Positions 37,542 to 51,484 of a stretch of DNA of 64,000 nucleotides are shown in pieces; the stretch's first letter is position 1; each line of letters begins with the position of its first letter. This DNA is from Brachionus manjavacas (lineage: Eukaryota > Rotifera > Eurotatoria > Ploima > Brachionidae). A program made the position numbers and the translations under genes. Where the stretch lies: the NCBI GenBank assembly GCA_019054805.1, contig JAHQIY010000032.1, forward strand, positions 1-64,000. Reading direction: 5' to 3'. The notes beneath the pieces were generated by a model that was not told the origin of the DNA, did not search any database, and worked only from the letters and a program-made list of their open reading frames with translations.

Positions 37542-37972
37542 AACGAAGAAGTCTCGTCTCTCAAGTTGTCCATAGGTATATAAATAGGTTAATACACGCC
37601 CAGGGTTTAAGATTGTTCATAGAAATAAGTTTCAGAGAAATAAGTTTCTAGAAGATATTTAAATCAAGTTGACCATAGTGAAAGAAAATTAGCGAAAAGG
37701 AACCTCGTTATTTAAGTTGTCTAAAGATAGAGAAATAAGTATCTAGACGCTTTGTCAATCAAATTTTCCATAGGTAGTGAAATTTTTAAATGAAGACCTT
37801 GTCAATCAAAGTTGTCGATAGGTAAAAAAACTTGATATAAACCTCGTTTTCAAGTGGTCCATAAATTTGTACTAGAATAAAAAGACCCCTTTTTTTTTAA
37901 AGATTTCAATGGATAATGAAATAAGTCAAAAGGCGCCTCTTGTTTTAAATAATCCACAGGGAAAGAAATATG
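37542..37972. repeat. 47-bp minisatellite, about 9 copies (unit R0)
   Basis: Nine-copy form; reads gaccatagtgaaagaaaatt where the other right-arm units have tagtataagaaa. Confidence 0.8.
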
Positions 37973-38401
37973 ATAATCTTGGTTAGAATGGTGAGTTTTA
38001 ATTCTTTTGATTCAATTTTGAAATAAAATCATTGATAAAAACAAATTGATTCATCAACAGCCAATTTAATGCTTTGTAGAAATTAAATTTAAGGGTTTTG
38101 AAAAAAGAATAATTTTATTTCCAAATTTTTTAGACAAGTGAATTTAATTCATGGAATTTTGAATTCAAATCAAATATAAGTTCATATTCGTTAAAGATGT
38201 ATATAATTTATTTTCAAATGTATTTTTAATATATAAATCTAATTTTTTACTTACTGATTTAAAATCAAAAATGCATTAACCTCTAAAAAAGGGACATCTA
38301 AAAATTATTCACACTTAAATAGCATCTGTTTTAATTTCTAAAATTCATGAATGACGCTGTTATTAAATATTTAGCTCTTAAAAATTTTAGTACAATTTCG
38401 T

Positions 38402-38839
38402 TTGGATAGATGTCAAATATAACATTTCTTAATTGATACTTCAAATATTATTCTGAATAATAACGTTTGTGAATCAAATCAAAAAATCCGTAATCCGATC
38501 TCACACTTGGAACAAAATACCAATTATGTATGCGAATTTTTTGGAGAAAGTGAAGAGCTTATCCGAGTAAAAACAATGTGAGATTTTCTTCCCAATTGAT
38601 CCATATTACTTGGATAAAATATTCGACAGTTTCAACTATATATCCAATTCAAGAATGGTACTGTGATTGCAAAGCTAGGGCAAGAGTATTTGGGGCATGC
38701 TCGCATGTAACAAGCTTCATTTGGTATTTGGGTATCGGACAATTTAATAAGGATTAGTTGGTTTCAAAAAAGCGAAAATTTGTATAATTTTTGCTTAGAT
38801 TCTGATAAGGAAGATCTAGATGATAATGATATATCATGA
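38402..38839 (+). pseudogene. SWIM-finger remnant, type C, frameshifted (unit R0)
   Basis: Homologous to the chimeric frame of the other units but broken: aaaacaatgtgagattttc replaces the aaataaagtcgag reading, and GATTAG gives the same premature TAG as the full-length copy. Zinc ligands CDC and CSH are still readable. The shared TAG ties this unit to the parent copy at 34486. Confidence 0.65.
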
Positions 38840-39372
38840 TGATATATCATTAATTCAAAATGAAAATGGGTTAGGATAGTGAAACAATTTCGGATAGTGA
38901 ATAAAGTAATAAACAGTAAAAATGATTTTTTTTTATTAAATTTTATTACTCTTTCCTTTCTGAATGTTGTTAAAACATTGAAAAATCGAAATCTTAACCA
39001 TAGGAAAAAGAATGAAATTTTAGTGAGAAAATTACCTTTAGAAAGGAAATCTTCTAGGATCTGATTTTTTTATATGTTTTAGTCACTTTCAAAGATTCAA
39101 AGATTCGACCGATGGTCCTTTGGCGTGGGGGGGGTAAACAGACCACAAAAGTAAAAAAAAGGCAAATTCTTGGTTTTTAAGGGTTTTATTCGTTAACTTT
39201 TGTGATTAATGTTATTTTTGCTTCATTTTTAGATTCCTTATTCAATTCTGAGCATTTTAATATATATATGGTCTAATCTGCTTGAAAAATGACCGATTTA
39301 CGCTTATCCAGCGGATACCATTGTTATTAAATATTCTTGACTTTAGACCACTGTAACTTTTGAACGGAAAGT
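38496..39372 (+). mobile_element. Truncated DDE-SWIM transposon, 3' part only (unit R0)
   Basis: Starts at cgatctcacacttgg fused to ccgtaatc and ends at gaacggaaagt. Same breakpoint as all other unit copies, so the truncation predates amplification. Confidence 0.85.
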
Positions 39373-41626
39373 TTTATAAGTTACTGAAATAAAATCAAAA
39401 ATACATTAACCTCTAAAAAAAGGTCATTTAAAAATGATTCCCATTAAAATAGGATCTGTTTTTAATTTCTAAAATTAATGAATGACGCCGTTGTTAAATA
39501 TTTAGCTCTAATAAGTTTTAGTACAATTTCGTTTGGATAGATGTCAAATATTACATTTCTAAATTGATTCTTCAAATTTTATTCTCAATTATATAATTTG
39601 TGAATCAAATTAAAAATCCGTTTTTACGGTTATTAAAAATTAAGCAAATTTAGATAACTTCTGATATAATTCCTTAATTAAATGATATTCATATTTAAGA
39701 AATCAATTTGTTTTTTTACAAAGAATAAATTTAACAAACCTAAAAAATTATCAAAATAATATTCAAGCTCCTTATATTATTTTCTTAACCTCTTGAAATT
39801 CGTTGTTTTTGATTGGATTCGTGTTTTCAAATTCACCATTTAATAACCCAGCTTTATTTTTTCTAAGATACATGAAATTGGTCGTAATTTAATCAATTCA
39901 TACATTTGGAAATTCACATATTCAAATTTGATTTGATTTGAGCCAATAAATACATACCAAAATAGATTGTTTAAATATTTATTTATCTATCAAAAACAAA
40001 TTTCATGTATTTTTCGAACCAAAAAATATTTAATCTTGATATATATTTTAATTTTTTTTAAAATTGGTTAATTTAAGACTTTGTAAATCAAATTTTTAAA
40101 TATATCTTTATTCAAAAGCCAATGATTATATATTAGCAAAAATTTTAGATTTTTATGAAAATCTAAAATCAATTCAAATTAAATAAATATTTGTACAATC
40201 TATTTTGCAATGTATTTTTTGGCACCAATCGAATCAAATTTGAATAAATACCATCTAAGAGAACGCATTGATAGATCAATCACTAATTTCTTGTTTTTTG
40301 TGATTTATCCCTCATTTATCTGTGATTAATATATAAATTTTATTTAATTTAGAAATTAAAATCAGAATCTTTTGAAATGCGAAAAATTTAATAAAAATCT
40401 TTATTTGAATTGTTAATTCGACTTCATTTTATTTAAATTAGAATTAATATAATCCAAACATATGAATTTATTTATATACATCCAATTTTATTTATTTTAG
40501 AAGCTTTAGCGATTAGTTATTTACTGGTGAATTTCAATACACAAATCGATTTAGAAAAATCGAATTTCATGAATTTTGGAAACAAATATTAGGAGTTTTT
40601 AAATGTGATTTATATTTTAATTATTTTTTTTAGATTAGTTCAATTGATTCTCTGTTCAGAAGTTACTTAAATATGCATAATTTTTAAACAACCATAATAA
40701 CAGATTTTTTGATGTAATTCACAAATGATTTAATTCGGAATAAAATTTGAAGAATCAATTTAGAAATGTAATATTTGACATCTATCCAAGCGAATAAGTC
40801 CTAAAATTTCTAAAAGCCAAATGATTTAACAGCGCGACATTCATGAATTTTAGAAATTAAAACAGATGCTATTTAAATGTGAATAATTTTTAAATGTCCT
40901 ATTCTAAGAGAATAAGTTGATTTATTGTTTATCAAATTTGAATTATTCTTTTTTATCCTATTTTGTTAATATTTCTTATCAACTAAATTTTTGATTTTAA
41001 ATCAGAAACCATTCAATATAGAATAAATTTTAGAAATCGTTTTTGAAATGGATTTTTAGAAACCAGTCTAAACGTATGAAAAAACATTTCGAAAAAGTTT
41101 TTTTTTTTAAATTCCATTATTTCAGGTCCATTAAAAGCTGAAGACATAAATCATTTTGCAAAAAAAATTTAGAAACGTAATTAACGGAATAAAAGATGTT
41201 TAAAAAATATTCTTATGTAGATAAAAACATTAAAATTCATTTTTAAATTGAATGACAATATAATATTCTAAAATTAGGCATCATACTGGCGATCGATTTT
41301 AAAAACAAGTAATTAATGTCCAGTTAAAAATTAATCAAAATTTTTTTAAATGCAGGAAATTTCTAGACTTGCTGAAAACCATTAGCTTATCGATGATTAT
41401 TATTTACAATGAATAAAACTTTCGACGTGATGAATATGATATAGCAATTTTCTTTTCATACCCAACAGCAATTAGTTCATCATGAAAATTGCAGCTAAAA
41501 TTTGCCTATTGTAGATAACCTAAGAAAATTAAAAAATTTTTTAAAAAACGTGATATTTTGACTCCTTTACTTACCATTTACTATTTAAAAAGTTTATCAC
41601 TTAAAATATTTTTAGTGACAAAGAAT

Positions 41627-42055
41627 AACGAAGAAGTCTCGTCTCTCAAGTTGTCCATAGGTATATAAATAGGTTAATACACGCCCAGGGTTTAAGATTG
41701 TTCATAGAAATAAGTTTCAGAGAAATAAGTTTCTAGAAGATATTTAAATCAAGTTGACCATAGTATAAGAAAATTAGCGAAAAGGAACCTCGTTATTTAA
41801 GTTGTCTAAAGATAGAGAAATAAGTATCTAGACGCTTTGTCAATCAAATTTTCCATAGGTAGTGAAATTTTTAAATGAAGACCTGGTCAATCAAAGTTGT
41901 CGATAGGTAAAAAACTTGATATAAACCTCGTTTTCAAGTGGTCCATAAATTTGTACTAGAATAAAAAGACCCCTTTTTTTTAAAGATTTCAATGGATAAT
42001 GAAATAAGTCAAAAGGCGCCTCTTGTTTTAAATAATCCACAGGGAAAGAAATATG
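41627..42055. repeat. 47-bp minisatellite, about 9 copies (unit R1)
   Basis: Type B array, partner of 26215-26639. Confidence 0.8.
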
Positions 42056-42484
42056 ATAATCTTGGTTAGAATGGTGAGTTTTAACTCTTTTGATTCAATT
42101 TTGAAATAAAATCATTGATAAAAGCAAATTGATTCATCAACAGCCAATTTAATGCTTTGTAGAAATTAAATTTAAGGGTTTTGAAAAAAGAATAATTTTA
42201 TTTCCAAATTTTTTAGACAAGTGAATTTAATTCATGGAATTTTGAATTCAAATCAAATATAAGTTCATATTCGTTAAAGATGTATATAATTTATTTTCAA
42301 ATGTATTTTTAATATATAAATCTAATTTTTTTACTTACTGATTTAAAATCAAAAATGCATTAACCTCAAAAAAGGGACATCTAATAATTATTCACATTTA
42401 AATAGCATCTGTTTTAATTTCTAAAATTCATGAATGACGCTGTTATTAAATATTTAGCTCTTAAAAATTTTAGTACAATTTCGT

Positions 42485-42883
42485 TTGGATAGATGTCAAA
42501 TATTACATTTCTTAATTGATACTTCAAATTTTATTCTGAATTATAACGTTTGTGAATCAAATCAAAAAATCCGTAATCCGATCTCACACTTGGAACAAAA
42601 TACCGATTATGTATGCGAATTTTTTGGAGAAAGTGAAGAGCTTATCCGGGTAAAAATAAAGTCGAGATTTTCTTCACAAGTGATCCATATTACTTGGATA
42701 AAATATTCGACAGTTTCAACTATGGATCCAATTCAAGAATGGTACTGTGATTGCAAAGCTAGGGCAAGAGTATTTGGGGCATGCTGGCATGTAACAAGCG
42801 TTATTTGGTATTTGGGTATCGGACAATTTAATAAGGATAAGTTGGTTTCAAAAAAAGCGAAAATTTGTATAATTTTTGCTTAG
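42485..42883 (+). pseudogene. SWIM-finger remnant, type B, frameshifted tail (unit R1)
   Basis: WYCDC and ACWH codons. Open from the TTG in the c block to the short A run that diverts the frame to AKICIIFA. Same predicted product as 16846-17244. Partner of the more damaged 25350-25787. Confidence 0.68.
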
Positions 42884-43458
42884 ATTCTGATAAGGAAGAT
42901 CTAGATGATAATGATATATCATGATGATATATCATTAATTCAAAATGAAAATGGGTTAGGATAGTGAAACAATTTCGGATAGTGAATAAAGTAATAAACA
43001 GTAAAAATGATTTTTTTTAATTAAATTTTATTACTCTTTCCTTTCTGAATGTTGTTAAAACATTGAAAAATCGAAATCTTAACCATAGGAAAAAGAATGA
43101 AATTTTAGTGAGAAAATTACCTTTAGAAAGGAAATCTTCTAGGATCTGATTTTTTTATATGTTTTAGTCACTTTCAAAGATTCAAAGATTCCACCGATGG
43201 TCCTTTGGCGTGGGGGGGGGTAAACAGACCACAAAAGTAAAAAAAAGGCAAATTCTTGGTTTTTAAGGGTTTTATTCGTTAACTTTTGTGATTAATGTTA
43301 TTTTTGCTTCATTTTTAGATTCCTTATTCAATTCTGAGCATTTTAATATATATATGGTCTAATCTGCTTGAAAAATGACCGATTTACGCTTATCCAGCGG
43401 ATACCATTGTTATTAAATATTCTTGACTTTAGACCACTGTAACTTTTGAACGGAAAGT
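42579..43458 (+). mobile_element. Truncated DDE-SWIM transposon, 3' part only (unit R1)
   Basis: Standard unit copy: 5' break at cgatctcac, intact long 3' terminal repeat from about 43060. Confidence 0.85.
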
Positions 43459-45903
43459 TTTATAAGTTACTGAAATAAAATCAAAAATACATTAACCTCT
43501 AAAAAAAGGTCATTTAAAAATGATTCCCATTAAAATAGGATCTGTTTTTAATTTCTAAAATTAATGAATGACGCCGTTGTTAAATATTTAGCTCTAATAA
43601 GTTTTAGTACAATTTCGTTTGGATAGATGTCAAATATTACATTTCTAAATTGATTCTTCAAATTTTATTCTCAATTATATAATTTGTGAATCAAATCAAA
43701 AATCCGTTATTACGGTTATTAAAAATTAAGCAAATTTAGATAACTTCTGATATAATTCCTTAATTAAATGAAATTCTTATTTAAGAAATCAATTTGTTTT
43801 TTTACAAAGAATAAATTTAACAAACCTAAAAAATTATCAAAATAATATTCAAGCTCCTTATATTATTTTCTAAACCTCTTGAAATTCGTTGTTTTTGATT
43901 GGATTCGTGTTTTCAAATTCACCATTTAATAACCCAGCTTTATTTTTTCTAAGATACATGAAATTGGTCGTAATTTAATCAATTCATACATTTGGAAATT
44001 CACATATTCAAATTTGATTTGATTTGAGCCAATAAATACATACCAAAATAGATTGTATAAATATTAATTAAGCTTCTAAAAATGAATAATTATAAGATAA
44101 TCTTTGTTAGAATGGTGATTTAAATCATATTCAATAAAATCACCTCAGTTATGATATTCTTACTAGAGGAACCAGTCAAAAACGTAACGGTAAATATTTC
44201 CATACTATGTGAATTTAATTCATATTTTGATCAAATTTGAATTATTATCATCAAAATATACGAGTTTATTTATCAAAAACAAATTTCATGTATTTTTCGA
44301 ACCAAAAAATATTTAATTTTGATATATATTTTAATTTTTTTAAAATTGGTTAATTTAAGCCTTGTAAATCAAATTTTTAAATATATCTTTATTCAAAAGC
44401 GAATGATTATATATTAGCAAAAATTTTAGATTTTTATGAAAATCTAAAATCAATTTAAATTAAATAAATATTCATACAATCTTTTTTGCAATGTATTTTT
44501 TGGCACCAATCGAATCAAATTTGAATAAATACCATCAAAGAGAACGCCTTGATAGATCAATCACTAATTTCTTGTTTTTTGTGATTTATCCTTCATTTAT
44601 CTGTGATTAATATATAAATTTTATTTAATTTAGAAATTAAAATCAGAATCTTTTGAAATGTGAAAAATTTAATAAAAATCTTTATTTGAATTGTTAATTC
44701 GACTTCATTTTATTTAAATTAGAATTAATATAATCCAAACATATGAATTTATTTATATACATCCAATTTTATTTATTTTAGAAGCTTTAGCGATTAGTTA
44801 TTTACTGGTGAATTTCAATACACAAATCGATTTAGAAAAATCGAATTTCATGAATTTTGGAAACAAATATTAGGAGTTTTTAAATGTGATTTATATTTTA
44901 ATTATTTTTTTTAGATTAGTTCAATTGATTCTTTGTTCAGAAGTTATTTAAATATGCATAATTTTTTAACAACCATAATAACGGATTTTTTGATTTAATT
45001 CACAAATGATTTAATTGGGAATAAAATTTGAAGAATCAATTTAGAAATGTAATATTTGACATCTATCCAAGCGAATAAGTCCTAAAATTTCTAAAAACCA
45101 AATGATTTAACAGCGCGACATTCATGAATTTTAGAAATTAAAACAGATGCTATTTAAATGTGAATAATTTTTAAATGTCCTATTCTAAGAGAATAAGTTG
45201 ATTTATTGTTTATCAAATTTGAATTATTCTTTTTATCCTATTTTGTTAATATTTTTTATCAACTAAATTTTTGATTTTAAATCAAGAACCATTCAATAAA
45301 GAATAAATTTTAAAAATTGTTTTTGAAATGGATTTTTAGAAACCAGTCTAAACGTATGAAAAAACATTTCGAAAAAGTTTTTTTTTTTAAATTCCATTAT
45401 TTCAGGTCCATTAAAAGCTGAAGACATAAATCATTTTGCAAAAAAAATTTAGAAACGTAATTAACGGAATAAAAGATGTTTAAAAAATATTCTTATGTAG
45501 ATAAAAACATTAAAATTCATTTTTAAATTGAATGACAATATAATATTCTAAAATTAGGCATCATACTGGCGATCGATTTTAAAATCAAGTAATTAAAGTC
45601 CTGTTAAATTTTAACCAAATTTTTTTAATATGCAGGTTATTTCTAGACTTGCTGAAAACCATCTGCTTACGATGATTATTTTTTACAATATTTAACACTT
45701 TCGTCGTGATAAATATGATATTGCTTTTTCTTTTCACACCTAACAGCAATTAGTTCATCATGAAAATTGCAGCTAAAATTTGCCTATTGTAGATAACCTA
45801 AGAAAATTAAAAAATTTTTTAAAAAACGTGATATTTTGACTCCTTTACTTACCATTTACTATTTAAAAAGTTTATCACTTAAAATATTTTTAGTGACAAA
45901 GAA

Positions 45904-46333
45904 TAACGAAGAAGTCTCGTCTCTCAAGTTGTCCATAGGTATATAAATAGGTTAATACACGCCCAGGGTTTAAGATTGTTCATACAAATAAGTTTCAGAG
46001 AAATAAGTTTCTAGAAGATATTTAAATCAAGTTGACCATAGTATAAGAAAATAGCGAAAAGGAACCTCGTTATTTAAGTTGTCTAAAGATAGAGAAATAA
46101 GTATCTAGACGCTTTGTCAATCAAATTTTCCATAGGTAGTGAAATTTTTAAATGAAGACCTGGTCAATCAAAGTTGTCGATAGGTAAAAAACTTGATATA
46201 AACCTCGTTTTCAAGTGGTCCATAAATTTGTACTAGAATAAAAAGACCCCTTTTTTTTTAAAGATTTCAATGGATAATGAAATAAGTCAAAAGGCGCCTC
46301 TTGTTTTAAATAATCCACAGGGAAAGAAATATG
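45904..46333. repeat. 47-bp minisatellite, about 9 copies (unit R2)
   Basis: Type A array (gaaaatagcg); shares gttcatacaaataag only with 21951-22377. Confidence 0.8.
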
Positions 46334-46763
46334 ATAATCTTGGTTAGAATGGTGAGTTTTAACTCTTTTGATTCAATTTTGAAATAAAATCATTGATAAA
46401 AGCAAATTGATTCATCAACAGCCAATTTAATGCTTTGTAGAAATTAAATTTAAGGGTTTTGAAAAAAGAATAATTTTATTTCCAAATTTTTTAGACAAGT
46501 GAATTTAATTCATGGAATTTTGAATTCAAATCAAATATAAGTTCATATTCGTTAAAGATGTATATAATTTATTTTCAAATGTATTTTTAATATATAAATC
46601 TAATTTTTTTACTTACTGATTTAAAATCAAAAATGCATTAACCTCTAAAAAAGGGACATCTAAAAATTATTCACATTTAAATAGCATCTGTTTTAATTTC
46701 TAAAATTCATGAATGACGCTGTTATTAAATATTTAGCATTTAAAAATTTTAGTACAATTTCGT

Positions 46764-47204
46764 TTGGATAGATGTCAAATATTACATTTCTTAATTGATA
46801 CTTCAAATTTTATTCTGAATTATAACGTTTGTGAATCAAATCAAAAAATCCGTAATCCGATCTCACACTTGGAACAAAATACCGATTATGTATGCGAATT
46901 TTTTGGAGAAAGTGAAGAGCTTATCCGGGTAAAAATAAAGTCGAGATTTTCTTCCCAAGTGATCCATATTACTTGGATAAAATATTCGACAGTTTCAACT
47001 ATGGATCCAATTCAAGAATGGCACTGTGATTGCAAAGCTAGGGCAAGAGTATTTGGGGCATGCTCGCATGTAACAAGCGTTATTTGGTATTTGGGTATCG
47101 GACAATTTAATAAGGATAAGTTGGTTTCAAAAAAAAGCGAAAATTTGTATAATTTTTGCTTAGATTCTGATAAGGAAGATCTAGATGATAATGATATATC
47201 ATGA
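46764..47204 (+). pseudogene. SWIM-finger remnant, type A, 146-codon open frame (unit R2)
   Basis: Chimera of c-block sequence and transposase tail, with C-D-C and C-S-H zinc ligands. The frame upstream of the nominal TTG reaches a TAG at 46734 without meeting an ATG. Probably not translated; partner of 21081-21521. Confidence 0.7.
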
Positions 47205-47736
47205 TGATATATCATTATTTCAAAATGAAAATGGGTTAGGATAGTGAAACAATTTCGGATAGTGAATAAAGTAATAAACAGTAAAAATGATTTTTTTTTA
47301 TTAAATTTTATTACTCTTTCCTTTCTGAATGTTGTTAAAACATTGAAAAATCGAAATCTTAAACATAGGAAAAAGAATGAAATTTTAGTGAGAAAATTAC
47401 CTTTAGAAAGGAAATCTTCTAGGATCTGATTTTTTTATATGTTTTAGTCACTTTCAAAGATTCAAAGATTCCACCGATGGTCCTTTGGCGTGGGGGGGGG
47501 TAAACAGACCACAAAAGTAAAAAAGGCAAATTCTTGGTTTTTAAGGGTTTTATTCGTTAACTTTTGTGATTAATGTTATTTTTGCTTCATTTTTAGATTC
47601 CTTATTCAATTCTGAGCATTTTAATATATATATGGTCTAATCTGCTTGAAAAATGACCGATTTACGCTTATCCAGCGGATACCATTGTTATTAAATATTC
47701 TTGACTTTAGACCACTGTAACTTTTGAACGGAAAGT
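46858..47736 (+). mobile_element. Truncated DDE-SWIM transposon, 3' part only (unit R2)
   Basis: Standard unit copy. The terminal repeat contains the duplicated gatatatcatgat beside the SWIM stop, which the full-length copy lacks. Confidence 0.85.
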
Positions 47737-50182
47737 TTTATAAGTTACTGATATAAAATCAAAAATACATCAACCTCTAAAAAAGGTCATTTAAAAATGA
47801 TTCCCATTAAAATAGGATCTGTTTTTTAATTTCTAAAATTAATGAATGACGCCGTTGTTAAATATTTAGCTCTAATAAGTTTTAGTACAATTTCGTTTGG
47901 ATAGATGTCAAATATTACATTTCTAAATTGATTCTTCAAATTTTATTCTCAATTATATAATTTGTGAATCAAATTAAAAATACGTTATTACGGTTATTAG
48001 AAATTAAGCAAATTTAGATAACTTCTGATATAATTCCTTAATTAAATGAAATTCGTATTTAAGAAATCAATTTGTTTTTTTACAAAGAATAAATTTAACA
48101 AATCTTAAAAATTATCAAAATAATATTCAAGCTCCTTATGTTATTTTCCAAACCTCATGAAATTCGTTGTTTTTGATTGGATTCGTGTTTTCAAATTCAC
48201 CATTAAAAAACCCAACTTTATTTTTTCTAAGATACATGAAATTGGTCGTAATTTAATCAATTCATACATTTGGAAATTCACATATTCAAATTTGATTTGA
48301 TTTGAGCCTATAAATACATACCAAAATAGATTGTATAAATATTAATTAAGCTTCTAAAAATGAATAATTATAAGATAATCTTTGTTAGAATGGTGATTTA
48401 AATCATATTCAATAAAATCACCTCAGTTATGATATTCTTACTAGAGGAACCAGTCAAAAACGTAACGGTAAATATTTCCATACTATGTGAATTTAATTCA
48501 TATTTTGATCAAATTTGAATTATTATCATCAAAATATACGAGTTTATTTATCAAAAACAAATTTCATGTATTTTTCGAACCAAAAAATATTTAATTTTGA
48601 TATATATTTTAATTTTTTTAAAATTGGTTAATTTAAGCCTTTGTAAATCAAATTTTTAAATATATCTTTATTCAAAAGCGAATGATTATATATTAGCAAA
48701 AATTTTAGATTTTTATGAAAATCTAAAATCAATTTAAATTAAATAAATATTCATACAATCTTTTTTGCAATGTATTTTTTGGCACCAATCGAATCAAATT
48801 TGAATAAATACCATCAAAGAGAACGCATTGATAGATCAATCACTAATTTCTTGTTTTTTGTGATTTATCCTTCATTTATATGTGATTAATATATAAATTT
48901 TATTTAATTTAGAAATTGAAATCAGAATCTTTTGAAATGTGAAAAATTTAATAAAAATCTTTATTTGAATTGTTAATTCGACTTCATTTTATTTAAATTA
49001 GAATTAATATAATCCAAACATATGAATTTATTTATATACATCCAATTTTATTTATTTTAGAAGCTTTAGCGATTAGTTATTTACTGGTGAATTTCAATAC
49101 ACAAATCGATTTAGAAAAATCGAATTTCATGAATTTTGGAAACAAATATTAGGAGTTTTTAAATGTGATTTATATTTTAATTATTTTTTAGATTAGTTCA
49201 ATTGATTCTTTGTTCAGAAGTTATTTAAATATGCATAATTTTTTAACAACCATAATAACGGATTTTTTGATTTAATTCACAAATGATTTAATTGGGAATA
49301 AAATTTGAAGAATCAATTTAGAAATGTAATATTTGACATCTATCCAAGCGAATAAGTCCTAAAATTTCTAAAAGCCAAATGATTTAACAGCGCGACATTC
49401 ATGAATTTTAGAAATTAAAACAGATGCTATTTAAATGTGAATAATTTTTAAATGTCCTATTCTAAGAGAATAAGTTGATTTATTGTTTATCAAATTTGAA
49501 TTATTCTTTTTTATCCTATTTTGTTAATATTTTTTATAAACTAAATTTTTGATTTTAAATCAAGAACCATTCAATAAAGAATAAATTTTAGAAATTGTTT
49601 TTGAAATGGATTTTTAGAAACCAGTCTAAACGTATGAAAAAACATTTCGAAAAAGTTTTTTTTTTTAAATTCCATTATTTCAGGTCCATTAAAAGCTGAA
49701 GACATAAATCATTTTGCAAAAAAAATTTAGAAACGTAATTAACGGAATAAAAGATGTTTAAAAAATATTCTTATGTAGATAAAAACATTAAAATTCGTTT
49801 TTAAATTGAATGACAATATAATATTCTAAAATTAGGCATCATACTGGCGATCGATTTTAAAATCAAGTAATTAAAGTCCTGTTAAATTTTAACCAAATTT
49901 TTTTTAATATTCAGGTTATTTCTAGACTTGCTGAAAACCATCTGCTTACGATGATTATTTTTTACAATATTTAACACTTTCGTCGTGATAAATATGATAT
50001 TGCTTTTTCTTTTCACACCTAACAGCAATTAGTTCATCATGAAAATTGCAGCTAAAATTTGCCTATTGTAGATAACCTAAGAAAATTAAAAAATTTTTTA
50101 AAAAACGTGATATTTTGACTCCTTTACTTACCATTTACTATTTAAAAAGTTTATCACTTAAAATATTTTTAGTGACAAAGAA

Positions 50183-50614
50183 TAACGAAGAAGTCTCGTC
50201 TCTCAAGTTGTCCATAGGTATATAAATAGGTTAATACACGCCCAGGGTTTAAGATTGTTCATAGAAATAAGTTTCAGAGAAATAAGTTTCTAGAAGATAT
50301 TTAAATCAAGTTGACCATAGTATAAGAAAATTAGCGAAAAGGAACCTCGTTATTTAAGTTGTCTAAAGATAGAGAAATAAGTATCTAGACGCTTTGTCAA
50401 TCAAATTTTCCATAGGTAGTGAAATTTTTAAATGAAGACCTGGTCAATCAAAGTTGTCGATAGGTAAAAAAACTTGATATAAACCTCGTTTTCAAGTGGT
50501 CCATAAATTTGTACTAGAATAAAAAGACCCCTTTTTTTTTAAAGATTTCAATGGATAATGAAATAAGTCAAAAGGCGCCTCTTGTTTTAAATAATCCACA
50601 GGGAAAGAAATATG
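50183..50614. repeat. 47-bp minisatellite, about 9 copies (unit R3)
   Basis: Type B array, partner of 17674-18103. Confidence 0.8.
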
Positions 50615-51043
50615 ATAATCTTGGTTAGAATGGTGAGTTTTAACTCTTTTGATTCAATTTTGAAATAAAATCATTGATAAAAGCAAATTGATTCATCAAC
50701 AGCCAATTTAATGCTTTGTAGAAATTAAATTTAAGGGTTTTGAAAAAGAATAATTTTATTTCCAAATTTTTTAGACAAGTGAATTTAATTCATGGAATTT
50801 TGAATTCAAATCAAATATAAGTTCATATTCGTTAAAGATGTATATAATTTATTTTCAAATGTATTTTTAATATATAAATCTAATTTTTTTACTTACTGAT
50901 TTAAAATCAAAAATGCATTAACCTCAAAAAAAGGGACATCTAAAAATTATTCACATTTAAATAGCATCTGTTTTAATTTCTAAAATTCATGAATGACGCT
51001 GTTATTAAATATTTAGCTCTTAAAAATTTTAGTACAATTTCGT

Positions 51044-51484
51044 TTGGATAGATGTCAAATATTACATTTCTTAATTGATACTTCAAATTTTATTCTGAAT
51101 TATAACGTTTGTGAATCAAATCAAAAAATCCGTAATCCGATCTCACACTTGGAACAAAATACCGATTATGTATGCGAATTTTTTGGAGAAAGTGAAGAGC
51201 TTATCCGGGTAAAAATAAAGTCGAGATTTTCTTCACAAGTGATCCATATTACTTGGATAAAATATTCGACAGTTTCAACTATGGATCCAATTCAAGAATG
51301 GTACTGTGATTGCAAAGCTAGGGCAAGAGTATTTGGGGCATGCTGGCATGTAACAAGCGTTATTTGGTATTTGGGTATCGGACAATTTAATAAGGATAAG
51401 TTGGTTTCAAAAAAAAGCGAAAATTTGTATAATTTTTGCTTAGATTCTGATAAGGAAGATCTAGATGATAATGATATATCATGA
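51044..51484 (+). pseudogene. SWIM-finger remnant, type B, 146-codon open frame (unit R3)
   Basis: The only type B copy with the full frame: eight A before GCGAAAA keeps LVSKKSENLYNF and the acidic end. WYCDC and ACWH. Its mirror copy is shifted by one A, so one of the two calls may be wrong. Confidence 0.7.

Larger units (their letters stand above)
35093..39372 (+). repeat. 4.28-kb tandem unit R0, type C, first plus-strand short unit
   Basis: a arm 35093-35695, spacer, b arm about 36100-36835, d to about 37540, array 37542-37972, c to 38495, truncated transposon 38496-39372. Mixed marks: Tyr as in B but Ser as in A in the SWIM finger. Its SWIM part shares atccgagtaaaaacaa and atatccaattc with the full-length copy at 34290-34385, so it is the unit closest to the parent. 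It has no mirror partner in the left arm. Confidence 0.82.
39373..43458 (+). repeat. Tandem unit R1, type B, with about 190 bases deleted
   Basis: Period is 4086 instead of about 4280. The a arm runs into atttatttatctatc near 39980, missing the spacer part with cctcagttatgatattc and cgtaacggtaaat. From 40137 it mirrors 24823-28138. A variant tract at about 41320-41470 differs from the mirror and, at about 41393-41455, matches part of the tract in unit L3. Confidence 0.82.
43459..47736 (+). repeat. 4.28-kb tandem unit R2, type A
   Basis: a 43459-44060, spacer to about 44460, b to about 45190, d to 45903, array 45904-46333, c to 46857, transposon 46858-47736. Partner of L3 but without L3's variant tract in d. 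Confidence 0.85.

Noticed and set aside
47012-47215. 67-residue frame antisense to the SWIM finger
   Set aside because: Shadow of the SWIM coding strand.
47244-47429. 61-residue frame beside the SWIM remnant in several units
   Set aside because: Sits in the transposon 3' leader and terminal repeat, uses a non-ATG start, and is copied only because the unit is repeated.
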